DNA of 64,000 bases from Phragmites australis (taxonomy: Eukaryota > Streptophyta > Magnoliopsida > Poales > Poaceae): positions 16,905,501 to 16,969,500 of the forward strand of contig NC_084932.1 of assembly GCF_958298935.1 (NCBI RefSeq), written 5' to 3'. Below the pieces are notes generated by a model that saw only the letters and a program-made list of their open reading frames with translations, was not told where the DNA came from and did not search any database. Position 1 is the stretch's first letter. Every line of letters starts with the position of its first letter. The position numbers and the translations under genes were made by a program. Below are positions 1-11,072 of this stretch, one piece after another.

Positions 1-304
1 TTGTTTACATAAAACAATTGACAGAGCATGTACTGTGTAAACAGTATATTTGATTTCGTTTCGGAACACTATATGGTAGTGACACAAGTACGAACTGTGA
101 ATGCCAAATCACACGTTTGTGCTCTGTAAATGATGCTTCGATTGTGATAGTTCAAATTAACATCGAATCATGATTCGTTTATACCAATTGACCATATGTA
201 CAACGCTGCGAGCTATATATTTTTCTGCACAGCGTGTTGTTTACTACTTTTCAGTTTTGCAGAGCCTAGTTAATTAAGTTCTGAAACAATGAGTGGCAAA
301 TCAT
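1..304. other. Left flank of the large CACTA element, no gene
   Basis: AT-rich sequence with no coding potential that I can see. Its last part (about 168-290) resembles sequence on the far side of the CACTA element (30526-30550 and about 31105-31215) in the same orientation. Both sides share the strings ctatatattt and agcctagttaatt. The similarity is imperfect, roughly three quarters by eye. Confidence 0.5.
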
Positions 305-345
305 CACTAGTACACAATACTGCTATACTTACGGGTGGAAACTTA

Positions 346-474
346 TTTTCACAGGTGGACCTGCTGAGAAGAAGGCATGTCAAAATGAATGATTCTACAG
401 GCGCAAAACTGGCCGCCTGTGGAAATGGATTCCACAGGCGGTTGGCTTAAGGAACCGCCTGTGGAAATGCAGAA
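346..474. repeat. Left subterminal repeats of the CACTA element
   Basis: Several copies of a motif built on CACAGGCGGTT and its reverse complement AACCGCCTGTGG occur here, some arranged as inverted pairs separated by about 15 bases. Subterminal motifs of this kind are binding sites for the TNPA-type protein in En/Spm elements. The same motif recurs at 7108-7231 and 30083-30480, which ties the three places to one family. Confidence 0.8.
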
Positions 475-796
475 TATATTTTATTCTCTTCAGATTTCAC
501 ACAGTTTCAGTAACATCAATGATATCAATAGCATCACATAGCATCACATATTTCACAAATTTCAATATTTAACACAAGTACAATAATATTCACAACATCA
601 CAAGCCTATATTGCTAAAAGTATTCCTTCTCCCACTCACAAAGCCTAGTATGGCTAGCTAATTCGCCTCCGCAATCAAAGAATCTGCCGTTCTAGTGGAT
701 GACTTCATGCATAATAAACCAGCACATGTCACGTTAAACGTTTTGGATATCTTTGTCTATGAGAGATTGGTCGGTTTTATTTTGGACCATCCGTGC

Positions 797-1030
797 CTAG
801 ATTGAAAATACAACTAAAAGAGTTAAAACAGTACTGATAACGAAAACATAACCAAATAAGAATGTGCATGCGTAATGATAAGTTACATCCTCATAGTTCG
901 TTATGTACCTCCTGTTTACCCTAAGAAACTCGCAAACATAATATCCACAAAGAACACTATTGAAACCTTGCTTGTGGCACTTCAAATAAAAACGCAACGT
1001 ATTCGTTAATTCAATACGACTCTTCATCAT
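797..1030 (-). pseudogene. Ulp1-like (C48) cysteine protease C-terminal fragment
   Basis: The 77-residue reading frame contains the segment [15 protein letters not shown]. This resembles the block around the catalytic cysteine of the plant transposon branch of the Ulp1/SENP peptidase family (Pfam Peptidase_C48), where a Cys follows a small hydrophobic run and precedes GYYVCEF. Ulp1 proteases remove SUMO from targets. In transposons the role is unknown. The His and Asp of the triad would lie upstream on the minus strand (about 1100-1740), where no clear frame is visible. The end of this frame turns hydrophobic ([20 protein letters not shown]), unlike a normal protease C-terminus, so the true end is probably lost or spliced. 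Confidence 0.55.
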
Positions 1031-1749
1031 AAATAGCGAGATGCAAGCATTAGAAGTGTGTTATTACCAGAAAGTGTGTACGGACCGCCATCGCATCCGG
1101 CTTGGCCGTATCGTGTATCCCACCTTTCGTTACGTACCACTTGTAGGCCCTACTCAAATGCCAATAATTAATTATTAATTCATAAATGATTTATAAGAAT
1201 TTTATGTATGGGGATTTTTTTTTTACTTCTGTATAACGTCAATGAAATCTTGGTAGGATTTTTTGTTGAAAATCGGCTAAGTCAAGGACACGAGTCTGCT
1301 CGACTTCGGCATCAGCATTATATAAATATAGTGATCGCTACATGAATACATATGTTAGATTCTTGATCGATCAACTAAGTTGAATACTTATGTTAGGTTC
1401 ATGATGTATCACACATACTTAAAGTTGTAGGGAGCCAAGATGCAGTCCTTATTCTGCATTTCTAGCATAGCCCTTCCTATTTAGGCTGACATTGCGAGCC
1501 TTTTTGATTTGGTCAAGTCTTTTAGGACCCTTGCTTTATCCTTTTTACTCTTCCCTTTAATCTGGGGGTCATTAGTCCTCAAGTTCACGACCATGTTGGG
1601 CTGGGAAATTCATTGCGGATTAATGAATCCGACTGGCCTCTTCAACTTTTCCGCATCGTTAAATTTCATCCTACAAATCAAGTCACTAGTCATTAGCTTC
1701 TATAGCATACATTGGTAGATATATGAACGTAGGGGTAGATTGTAGGCAC

Positions 1750-2679
1750 TTACAGGCACCACACGCTTATGAGATTGATGTCGAGTTTTTCGCGGTGGAA
1801 CAAAGCACGCATGTCCTTAAAATCCAACATGAGATAGAAGTCTCCACTTAGATAAATGTTAGCGGGGACAAAAGCAGTGATTACGGAGAACCCAGCGTGA
1901 CATGCCCTCATGTACCATTCGTAGAATTTCCTCATCTCCCATGGACCTTCTTGGAGTTGAAACGATGGTAGAAATAGCTTGCCATGCTCATATTTCTCAG
2001 GAACATCTGGTGTAGGCAAGAAATTCATCTGAGTGGTACTTAATGTTTTGCGGGTCTCTTTCACAAGATCGCCCTTCGCTGGAAATTCCTGAGCGGATGA
2101 TGTCTTTTCTTTTGAGGATAGAAGCCACCTCTTCACCGGATCAGGTAGAGTCTTCTTGTATGGGGTAATCATTTTAGGAACTCTCCGATGCTTAGGTGAT
2201 GGATGTGCCGGAGGCGCAGATGCTGGAGGTGGAGATGCCGGAGTCGGAGACGATGGAGGTGGAGGTGCCGAAGTTGTAGACGGTGAAGCACGATGCGAAG
2301 TTGCATGAGGCAGAGATACCAGGCGTGGGGGCAATGGTGCCTGAGGCGGAGAGGCTTGGCTCTGGGACTGAGGTGCTTGAAGCAAAGAGACTTGGCTCTG
2401 AGGCTGAGGTGCCTGAGGCGGAGAGGGTTGGCTCTGAGGCGGAGGTGCCTGAGGCAGAGATGCTGTGCGCTGGGATAGCCGTGACGCTGGTGATTGTGAC
2501 TTCTGACGGCTGAAGATGATATCCCGTCTGGGCCACAGAATGAAGTTTCCAACAGCCTCATCGAGAATCTCGATACCCTCAGGTGTGCTGATGTCAAGCT
2601 TGTACTTCATGAAAACCGGCTGCACCAAGTAGACTTGTACCTTGGCGTAACCAGTCGAAATATCTTGAGTGTGAAACAC
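1750..2679 (-). CDS. Longest open block of the CACTA second gene, proline/glutamine-rich
   Basis: A 309-residue frame. Residues about 1-55 form a compact domain (YAKVQVYLVQPVFMKYKLD, then ILWPRRDIIF). Residues about 60-165 are low complexity with repeated units such as PQAPQPQSQ. Residues about 230-309 form a second folded-looking block containing FYEWYMRACHAGFSV and LMLDFKDMRALFHREKL. That last block usually lies directly before the Ulp1 protease in grass CACTA ORFs, which agrees with the protease fragment downstream at 1030-797. Function is unknown. The repeats encode a run of SQ/PQ-rich sequence that may be disordered. It is probably an internal exon set, not a complete protein. Confidence 0.5.
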   Translation of the reverse strand: MFHTQDISTGYAKVQVYLVQPVFMKYKLDISTPEGIEILDEAVGNFILWPRRDIIFSRQKSQSPASRLSQRTASLPQAPPPQSQPSPPQAPQPQSQVSLLQAPQSQSQASPPQAPLPPRLVSLPHATSHRASPSTTSAPPPPSSPTPASPPPASAPPAHPSPKHRRVPKMITPYKKTLPDPVKRWLLSSKEKTSSAQEFPAKGDLVKETRKTLSTTQMNFLPTPDVPEKYEHGKLFLPSFQLQEGPWEMRKFYEWYMRACHAGFSVITAFVPANIYLSGDFYLMLDFKDMRALFHREKLDINLISVWCL

Positions 2680-4241
2680 ACGGCCTGGAATGGCCTGGCC
2701 AATGGCAGCCTCGACAGTGAAGTCTCCCTTGCCGACCGGAACATGTAGAATGCAAGGGGGTAGCCTCTGTTATATCATCCACATGATATCTCTAGCTATC
2801 GACATGCGTGGACCCGACACTGCTCCGAAAGCCTGGGCTAGTTAGTTGCTCTATCAGCATTAATGCCGCCCTTTCCTTTTCCTTTTCATTCCACATCTTC
2901 ATGAATTGGACCTTGACCTGTTCTTGTATCTGTTCCTCTAGGGTCTTCTTATATCTATTACGGGTCTTGTACTGGCCCACGGCATCTGGAAACCCATGCT
3001 TCCAGCCCACTTTTGATCTGATGCCTCGAGTGCGACCCAGGTGTTCCTTGTTCCCCAGGGCCTTGGTAAGCAGGTCATTCTCCCTTATCGTGCTCTAGAG
3101 ACCCTTCATTAACAATCCCTTGGATGGTCTCAGTCACCTCCATGGTCTCGGGGCTATTAAAAACTAAGTCCCCAGACTCGGTTCGTTGTGACCAAGCGTA
3201 GACTAGTTCCTGCTTCGCTCGTTACAATTTTCCAAAGGGTTGGATTTCCCAGCCCGGGCAGTCTCTTCTTCTTGCCTCCTCCAATCAGGATTTTTGGGGG
3301 CGTACCCAGACGAGCCCAGGTGATGGTGGTGCTTGTTCTTCTTCGCAAGGTGCTTGAATGATTCACCCAGTTTGATGGCCTCAGGTGTGGTCTTTTGCCT
3401 AACAAACTCTGCCCATTGGAGGGTACCAGGTTCTTCATCATGAATTCTTTATTCAGCTCACTCTTCCAGCCCCGGAAGCTCTTTCCCATAGTTTTCGATG
3501 CATTCTGTTTGGCTGCTTCCTCTATTCCCGAGGGGAATCAGATAGTTCTCTGCAATGTTGCCCACAGGAACTCCTTCGTCTCATCAGGCAGCAACCGCCA
3601 ATCATTTATAGTGATTGGGATATGCTCCTTGACAAGAAATCCAAAACTGTTGCAAAATTTAGCGCAAGCCTCACGAGGTGTAACATGCTCCCCTTCAACA
3701 CCGACCTGTGTTATTGTGTAAATACCGGATGGCAACTTGTTTTTGCTACGCTCATCCCTTCTTCATTTCAACGTAGGCCCGGAGGGACCCAAAGTTTCGG
3801 GCATAGAGGTAGCGGTGGGTTGTGGCGCAGATGATCTACGCGAAGATCTTTGCACCCTCACCCTCTAGAGAAAGGAAAAAGGAGAGTTGACATAAATAAA
3901 TGATATTCCTCTATTTAAGAAGTATAGAATGCATTGACTTAACTAAATACCTCTTCGGTGGGATCGTAGTCGTTGTCACTTTCCCAACGTCGGATCTCCC
4001 GATCGCACGGAACAGGGCTCAGGCTGTGATACGAGCCCGAGCTTTCGCTGCTGTTGGAGGACGGCTGGTGCGGACTTGGGCTCCTATCCAACCTCCTGCT
4101 TGCATCTTCCCCATCTTATGCCGGGGCGTCCTCTATTAGGAGTGGCCTATGTGCCGGGTCACCCTCTATTGGGAGCGGCCTCTGTGTCGGGGTGTCCTCT
4201 ATTGGGAGCGGCCTACTTGCTTCTGGTTTCTTAGGCTCCAT

Positions 4242-6640
4242 GATACTTACTCGACAACTGGATTATTGTTACACAGAAATATACAATAATATTATTTTAG
4301 AGAAACAAGTTATGAACACACCAGAATAAGAATCATCAATTTTATAGTTAAATTGTTCAAGTTCAAGGATTCAATTCCATGCTCATGTGATTTATTGCGT
4401 TGGGTACTTAGACCTTGGATGGTTTTTGGTAATCAGATTATATGGAATTTCTTCCCCCTGATTCTAAACGTCTCAAGGTATAGCATATAATTTCTGATAT
4501 TAGTTTTTTCTTGCTCGCTGCTCTCTAGATCTCTTGTCTCTTTTGTTCCGGTCCATATAATCGTCATCCGGTTCTTGAATATTGATTGCATAGAATCGGA
4601 TCCAGCTAGCAGAGATGACGGAATTGCATCATGGCTGCAGGGAATTCTTTGCTGGCCGGCATGGATGGCACCGTGATGAAATCATGGAGTAGATCTATAG
4701 GGCATCAGCCATCCCAACCCCGGGGAAGGATGCCGGCGAGGGCCTTGACTTTGAGAACAAATATCGCATATATAGTGCTTGCCAATAGTTGGTTTCAAAA
4801 TAGTCAGTATTTTGCTGATGCGACCTCACTCGAGGGGCATCGACAAGAATATTAATATTATTCATGATTGGACAGAACCCAATTACATGGCAATCACAAA
4901 GCAAAAGGTTGTAGCTCTTTCATCTTGTGAAGCCGAGTACATAGTTGCAACGTCAACAACATGCCAAGGTGTGTGGTTCAGGATGCTGGTAAGTGATTTT
5001 CTTGTCAGAAAACAAGAACTTTTCGTGATTCACATAGGAATCTGTCTGCAAATTTGACCTAAATAGACCCTTGACAAGGCTAATAGCCCCACCATTAGGC
5101 GATTTGTTTTGCAAAAATCAAGTAAATATTATGTTTCTTTACTCTCAACATTCAAAACACCATCGAGGTAGTTACAACAAATTCTGAAACAATTTGGTCG
5201 TATATATTATTGTCTCTTCAAGCCTTCCACAAATTTTAGCCCAAAAGATGACTTTTACAATTAGAAACAAAAAATACAAATTTTAGAAAAACATCAGCTT
5301 GTCTTTGTCGCTACTCATGGTACAAGCCATTATTTGAGCTAAACATCTGTAGAGCACTTGAAAGTAGTATCCTTTGCAACATAAAAAAAATTCAGAATTT
5401 TTAGTGACAATTTGGATGGTGTTTTGAAGGTTGAGAGCAAAGTAACATATTATTTTCCTAGTTTTTGCATATGTCACTCAACAATGGGTGAATTTTGCAA
5501 ATATCGCCCAACGCTCGGGGGTGATTAGGTGTTGTCCTCCGTTGGTTTGGCAACATGGATCAATTTTTAGAAACTTTAAAATCAGGGGCCTTATTTTGTA
5601 ATATTAATAAAAATAAAATATATTTTAAAAATCTTCACTGGAAACTAGCAAATTCAGCTTTGGTACACTTGAACTTCCTCTAGAGAAAATGTTCAAGACC
5701 CTGTTTGGAATAAGGATATTTCATCAATCTTTTTTCCTTGTACAAAGTCCAGCGACATTCTTATGAAATTCATGCATTTTAGATTGTGGCTAACACATGA
5801 AAAACAGAAGTTTAACACATGAACTGATGACGGTAGCATACCAGGGGTAGTGAAGCTAAATGGATTTCAACTGAACTATATAGAGGCTAAATAAATAAAA
5901 TATGAGAGATTAAACCCAAAATACATTACAAAATACAGAAAATACATTATAAAATAAAATTTTTGTTGAGCCAAGAAACCCTGGCCACAATAATGCTCCG
6001 TCCGTGAGCATATCCAACAGAACATGGTTCTTTATTCTATGCCATGCATGGGAGCCAGCAAAAATGACACGCGAAGCGAATCGGCAGAATATATATCGAC
6101 TCTATTCTAAATCGAAGAGCCTTTGTTCAACGGCCCAGTTTGGAAGTGAGATTTTTCAAGGAACTTTTGAAAGGGAAAAAAAAATTGTTTTGGTTCCTGT
6201 CATTCCTTCGTTTCAAATAAGTTTGCAGCTGCAGTAAACCTACTCCTCCACAGAAAAGGCACCAGTTAATCTTAGCTTAGTCAGTGTAAAATACACAAGA
6301 AACATTGGAATAAACACGACTATTGTCGTTGGTACAATACAAAAGACTCGTATTTTTCTTTCCAGTTACAATGCATGTAATTGGGTTCTGTCCAATTAGT
6401 TGCAGACTCCAGAAACACTCAGGCTTATGTAATTACAAACATAAAAGACGTTGTGTGACAATGCTGCGTGTAACCCCTTTTTTAAAATTCCCAATTATAT
6501 ATCAATCACTCATAATTGCCTATGATTTTTATTCAATGTTAACTCTCAAATTCATCTGTCTATATATGTGCCTATGCATTTTTTCCTTGGTTAATTTCTA
6601 GATTTTGATGGTAAAAGGAACAACTTAAAGATGAATTTCA
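4242..6640. other. AT-rich spacer inside the CACTA element, probably intron plus debris
   Basis: Between the GC-rich first exon candidate (6660-7080) and the rest of the second gene (4241 and below) lie 2.4 kb of AT-rich DNA. The only recognisable content is a short copia RNase H remnant at about 4867-5040 and a 23-bp inverted match to it at 6374-6396. No other gene is seen. Confidence 0.5.
4867..5057 (+). pseudogene. Ty1/copia RNase H remnant
   Basis: Translation gives NPITWQSQ in one frame, then, after loss of one base, KQKVVALSSCEAEYIVAT and CQGVWFRMLVSDFL in another. This is the conserved C-terminal RNase H segment of Ty1/copia pol proteins (VALSSCEAEY is diagnostic). Only about 60 residues survive, with no LTR nearby, so it is an isolated fragment inside the CACTA spacer. 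Confidence 0.75.
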
Positions 6641-6659
6641 TTCATGCACTTAAAGGCCA

Positions 6660-7080
6660 AACTAATCACGTACGGCTTCGGCGGCGGTCGTTGTCGGGGT
6701 CCTCCTTGGCGGCGTGCACCTCCTCGGCGGCGGCGTAGTCCTCCTCGGCGACGGCGTAGTCCTCCTCGGCGACGGTGGCTCCTCCTCAGCGTCGGCGTAG
6801 TCCTCCTTGGCGGCGTGCAACTCCTCGGTGGTGGCTCCTAGGCGCGGTCCTCCTCGACCGGCGGCGGCGGCTCCTAGGCGCGGTCCTCCTTTGTGGGGGG
6901 ATGAGGTGCGGGGTGGCCGCACCTCGTCGGGGGCGGCGGCGTCGTGGGGTGGCCCTCCTCGTCGGGGGCAGCGGACGGAGGGACAGCGCAGGCGGCGGCG
7001 GAAAGGGAGAGCGCGGGTGGCAATGGTTCACTCGGACAACTTTACGGTGTGATTGAAACTTTGTCAAAGCGCTAGGTTTT
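6660..7080 (-). other. GC-rich block, probable first exon and leader of the CACTA second gene
   Basis: This block is strongly GC-rich between AT-rich neighbours. On the minus strand it follows a TATA-like box (7091-7102) at a normal distance. It encodes a frame ending TTTAAEAVRD with PSPRRTTP repeats. A 21-bp unit (tcctcctcggcgacggcgta) is repeated about three times at 6718-6785. Open frames exist on both strands because of the composition, so the reading frame is uncertain. The position suggests the 5' exon of the gene continuing at 4241. Confidence 0.4.
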
Positions 7081-7090
7081 TGGGGCCGCG

Positions 7091-7102
7091 GCATTTATAT
7101 AG
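7091..7102 (-). promoter_or_regulatory. TATA-like box of the internal CACTA gene
   Basis: On the minus strand the sequence reads TATATAAATGC directly downstream of the repeat cluster at 7108-7231 and just before the GC-rich leader. Spacing and position fit a core promoter for the second CACTA gene. Confidence 0.5.
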
Positions 7103-7107
7103 AAACT

Positions 7108-7231
7108 ATTTCCACAGGCGGTTGACCTAAAAAACCACATACGGGAATGGATTTTCACAGGCGGTTAACGTAAGAAACTGCCTGTGGAAAATTTTCACAG
7201 GCGGTTTCATAGGTCAACCGCTTGTGAAATG
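7108..7231. repeat. Internal cluster of CACTA subterminal-type repeats
   Basis: Four or so copies of CACAGGCGGTT and related half-sites (for example AACTGCCTGTGG) lie between the end of the transposase gene and the start of the second gene. They belong to the same family as the terminal clusters. They could be the promoter-proximal binding sites of the second gene, or the end of a separate element. Confidence 0.75.
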
Positions 7232-7567
7232 ATTTTTTTCCTTGTTTGAAAAATATTCTTCTATTACATATCAAGCATCTTAAATTAAAACATATAATTG
7301 CCCTAAATATAAATTAAAGAATATTATTACTATATGCCCTTCATGTAAATTAAAGAATAATCTCTCTTACATCATGCATACAAGTCCTCGATACAAATTA
7401 AAATTTATCCTAATTTTATACAAATTACAGCTTCTGTCACATTGGAAAATAATTTGCATAACATGGTACTATTTGCCTTGAACTATTTTGCCTACACCAT
7501 CAAGGCGCATGTAGGGCATCACAGATTTATCGAGGGTTGCTTCTACAAGTTTGATCTTTTCTGGATC
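7232..7567. other. AT-rich 3' region of the CACTA transposase gene
   Basis: About 330 bases between the internal repeats and the end of the transposase reading frame. It has the low complexity and AT content of a plant 3' untranslated region. No other feature is seen. Confidence 0.4.
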
Positions 7568-9375
7568 TCAGAAAGGCGGCACGTCGTCAAACTGATTATA
7601 TTCTTCCTCATCCTCCACATTCTCAACTCCGATAATTCTTTGTTTCCCAGCAATAACTATGTGCTTCTTTTTATTCACGTGGTCGATTATATAGAAAACA
7701 TGTGCGACGTGATCAGCGAGTACCCACGGGTGATCTTTGTGCCCTATAAGGCTGAGGTCGACAGTTGTGAACCCGTAGTTGTCCACTACCACACCATTTG
7801 GGTGTTTAACCCATTTGCACCGAAAGACAGGGATCTGCAGATTCACTCCATAGTCGAGTTCCCATATTTCATCTATGAACCCATAGTAGGTGACCTTTTT
7901 CCCTGTTATGTCATAGGCTTCTATCCGAACGCTGCTGTTTTGGGTCGTGCTCTTCTTGTCCTATGCTTTGGTATAAAATATGTACCCATTGATGTCATAC
8001 GCTTGCCATGACATAACTAAACTTGATGGGCCACAAGCTAACATTTTCACATTTTTTTATCTACATATTCACCATCCGGAAGGTTTTGGTTCTTGAACCA
8101 TGTGGTGAAGCGACGCTTGTGCTCTTTCAAGATCCAATCATACGAGCGGCCTTGATTTTTTGTGTGGAGCTCATCTAGGTGTTGCTCAACGTACGGCGCC
8201 ACTAACTGAAGCTGTTGCAAGATGGTGAAATGTGCTTCTCCCACAGCTTTGTAATCATGATCGATGAATCTTTTCTTTCCTTTGGTCCCTCTCCCAGACA
8301 ACCTCCTCTCATGTCGAGATACAGGTACACCAATCAGATTAGAATCTTTTATGTAATCAATGCAACACTCAACGACTTCCTTGGTACTGTAGCCCTCGAT
8401 CATGGAACCCTTTGGGTGAGCACAATTCCGTACATAGCCCTTGAGAATGCCCATGTACCACTCAAATGTATACATCTGATGCAAGAATACAGGGCCAGCG
8501 CAATTATCTCATTCACGATGTGAACTAAGAGGTGTACCATGATATGGAAAAAGGATGGAGGGAAGCACATCTCAAGTTGGCACAGAGTCTCTACCAAGTA
8601 ACTATGTAGAGTACCCAGTTTTTCAGCATCGATCACCTTCTGAGCAATTGAGTTGAAAAAGTGACACAACCGTGTGATGACCACCTTTATGTATCTTGGA
8701 TTGATACCCCTGATAGCAATAGGGAGCATTTGCGTCATTATCACATGACAATCGTGAGACTTCATGCTAATTAGCTTCAAATCTTTCATTGAGACTAAGT
8801 TCTTAATGTTGGATGAGTAGCCAGTCGGGACTCTCACCCCACGTAAACACTTGCACAGTGCCTTTTCTCCTCAGGTGTCAGAGAGTAGCTAGCCGATGGA
8901 AGATAATGTTTCCCATTTGGTCTGTCTTCAAGGTGTAACTCTGGCCTGATTTCAAAATGCACCAAGTCCTTACGTCACTTGATTCCATCCTTTGTCTTGC
9001 CCGGTATGTCCAGTAAGAGGCCAAGGATGATATCACACACATTCTTCATAACGTGCATGACATCGATGCTATGACGGATGTCCAAATCCTTCCAATAGAG
9101 CAAATACTTAAAGAATTTGGCATCTTCTTCCACAGCGTGATGGTCGGCATCTCACTTTTCTTCCTCTTTTTACCCTTCGGCGGCTTCCCAAAAACAACCT
9201 TGATGCTACTGACCATTTGAAACACTAGTGCCCCACTGCGAGATTTCGGGCCAGTATCCTCCTCAACCGTCTTGTCAAATTGTTTCTTCATCTTGTGGTA
9301 TCTGTGAGTTCTGAGTAAGAACCGTTGGTGTTACGTGTACACTACCTTCTGTGAGTATGGAAGGTACACAGATGT
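7568..9375 (-). pseudogene. CACTA TNP2-type transposase, C-terminal half
   Basis: Read on the minus strand from 9375. First come the remainder of the Transposase_21 core (VYLPYSQKVVYT, then FDKTVEEDTGPKSRSG and KKRKKSEMPT). A block around 8990-9070 in another frame reads SIDVMHVMKNVCDI. The DUF4218 domain is at about 8837-8047 (RVPTGYSSNIKNLVSMKDLK, KSHDCHVIMTQMLPIAI, MCFPPSFFHIMVHLLVHIV). The DUF4216 domain is at about 8000-7568 (VTYYGFIDEIWELDYG, FRCKWVKHPNG). This domain order is that of grass CACTA transposases, which cut and join the element ends in the nucleus. Several frameshifts and stops interrupt it, and the 5' half lies beyond the gypsy insertion at 28509-29927. Confidence 0.85.
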
Positions 9376-10697
9376 TGTCGGAGGATGAACTCCACAAGCG
9401 GGGATCCAGAGGGAGCCCCTTTGAGATTCGGTCGGGGGGATGATTCTGAATCTACCTCGTACGTGAATTAAATGAGAGCAAATGGGATGCAGGTGGGATG
9501 GATGATCGGATGCTAGAGGAAATAAATGCTCAGGGGAGTTTAGACAGGTTCGGGCCGCACAACGCGTAATATCCTACTCCTGTGTGTATGCTATAAATGC
9601 TCTAGGAATACCTCTCTGAGAATCTCTTGCGTTACAAGGATTTCTGTCTAAGTCTAGAGCTTCGTGTGTCTTGTTCTTCGTTAGCTTGTCTCGGTACTCT
9701 TCGACTCGTGAGACTTGGTCGACTTCCAGAACTTGTCCGGCTTGTAAGTCTTGGCCCTGAAGAACCTCTGAAAACTTGTGTTCTGAAGCCCTCCTTTATA
9801 TCGTCGGGGTGGGGGGGCTTGGCGTGCCCAGAAAGGAGGGCACGAGTCCCAAGGTGCCATAAATGGAAAACAACCATCCTAGACTGTAGCTTGATGTTAC
9901 GGGGGGGGGGGGGGTTGAAAATGCACCCCCGTCCGGTCCTATCGTCATCATGCCACTTTTCAGCAGATGCAGCAGGGACGGCCCACCGGGCAGCTACCGA
10001 GCAACCCCTCATGCCCGTCCAGTCGGAGCAAGCCTGACGCAGCAGAGCGGCAGGCGATATGCCTCGAGCCCTACGACGATATCCCGAGGTGCGCCGGATA
10101 ACATGCGATGGGACCCGCCGCATTAAATGTCCCCACGCCTCCCTGCCAGGCAGTGGCAGGGACTGACAGTAGGCGTGGGGGGAGTGGTTGGAAGTGACAG
10201 GCCACGCTCCCTCTTAAATGCAGCATCGGGCCTCTCACCAATTGACACCTCACCGCCGAGCCCTTGTGGGGTCCACCGGCAAGGGGCTTCTCAAGTCCTC
10301 GAGGAACTCTGGGTGCTCGGGGACTACTGTTCATAGCCCTGAGCACTCTCTCTCGGATATGCCTTTTCTCGATCCTCGGGGAACTCGGGTACTCGGGGAC
10401 CACTGTTCATGGCCCCGAGCGCCCTCTCCCGGAACTGTGTCTGCTCGGGTCATCGGGGAACTCGGGTACTCGGGGACCACTATTCATGGCCCCGAGCGCA
10501 CTCTCCCAGAACTGTGTCTGCTCGGGTCATCAGGGAACTCTGGTACTCGGGGACCACTGTTTATGGCCCCGAGCACCCTCTCCTGGAACTTGGTCTTCTC
10601 GAACCTCGGGGAGATAATCCACGAGGGAGGGTGCCATGTGGCACTCTGCTGTCCTGACCTCTGAAATTGGGGACCCCTAGTTCCTATGTCACCGACA
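9376..10697 (-). repeat. 3' LTR of the Tat gypsy element
   Basis: Starts TGTCGGAGGATG and ends ATGTCACCGACA, matching the copy at 27193-28508 along its whole length. Contains a poly-G run of about 14 bases near 9901-9914 that is shorter in the other copy. It also contains an internal tandem repeat at 10301-10615. Confidence 0.95.
10301..10615. repeat. Tandem repeat of about 77 bp within the 3' LTR
   Basis: About four units share ACTCGGGGACCACTGTTCAT, CCCCGAGCGCCCTCTCCCGG and GTGTCTGCTCGGGTCATC. The equivalent array in the other LTR is at 28115-28430. CTCGGGG and CCCCGAG give each unit hairpin potential. Confidence 0.85.
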
Positions 10698-10712
10698 GCA
10701 GCCCCCAGGCCC
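10698..10712 (-). promoter_or_regulatory. Polypurine tract of the Tat gypsy element
   Basis: On the minus strand GGGCCTGGGGGCTGC lies directly before the 3' LTR (TGTCGG), where plus-strand DNA synthesis is primed. Confidence 0.75.
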
Positions 10713-11064
10713 ATTGGCAGGCGATGGCCCAGAGATTGCGGGTGGGGCCCTTGTTTCTTCGAGGCCGATCTCAGCATCGATGCCACGTGGCCTATTCTCT
10801 GGCGCTAGAATCTTGTTGTCTTTGTAGTCTTTCCGGCCCAGGTTTTTGCTACGGCCCAGGCGGGAAATCGAAAGGACGTGTGTCCTTCCGACTTCCGAGG
10901 AGAGTGATAACGAGGCGGGAGGCGTGCGTGGCAACCGCGCGGATCGAGGGTAGTGCGCCTGGCAACCGCACGGATTGAGGGAGATTCGCTTGGCAACCGC
11001 GCCGATCGAGGGGAATGCACTTCGCAGAATGCGCCAAAGAAAGTGTCATTTGAAATCTCCAGGA

Positions 11065-11072
11065 TATAAAAA
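11065..11072 (+). promoter_or_regulatory. TATA box for the antisense gene of the gypsy element
   Basis: GGATATAAAAAGGAG on the plus strand, about 155 bases before the first start codon of the antisense gene at 11225. It lies just inside the 3' LTR boundary and faces the opposite way to gag-pol. Confidence 0.55.

Larger units (their letters stand above)
797..4241 (-). pseudogene. Second gene of the CACTA element (TNPA-like region with C-terminal Ulp1-like protease), broken
   Basis: Reading right to left, a start codon at 4241 opens a proline-rich segment (MEPKKPEASRPLP) with three related copies of a PLPIED motif. It meets an in-frame TAA at 4117-4119. Further pieces in changing frames follow at 3835-3538 (containing TPREACAKFCNSFGF), 3489-3157 and 3010-2792. 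A long open part at 2679-1750 and a protease tail at 1030-797 complete it. The order matches the second ORF of many grass CACTA elements, in which a variable DNA-associated region precedes a C48 protease. Introns probably account for some gaps, but the stop and the frame changes within blocks show decay. A likely first exon is the GC-rich block at 6660-7080. Confidence 0.65.

Noticed and set aside
346..474. Regular short repeats resembling a CRISPR-like array
   Set aside because: Repeats alternate in orientation, vary in spacing and match the CACTA subterminal motif. The DNA is plant nuclear.
2169..2597. Minus-strand frames rich in LRLRHL and SEPSLSASGTS repeats
   Set aside because: Shadows of the proline/glutamine repeat in the real frame 1750-2679.
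9901..9914. Run of about 14 G as a possible regulatory quadruplex
   Set aside because: Length differs from the other LTR copy as expected from slippage, and nothing else supports a function.
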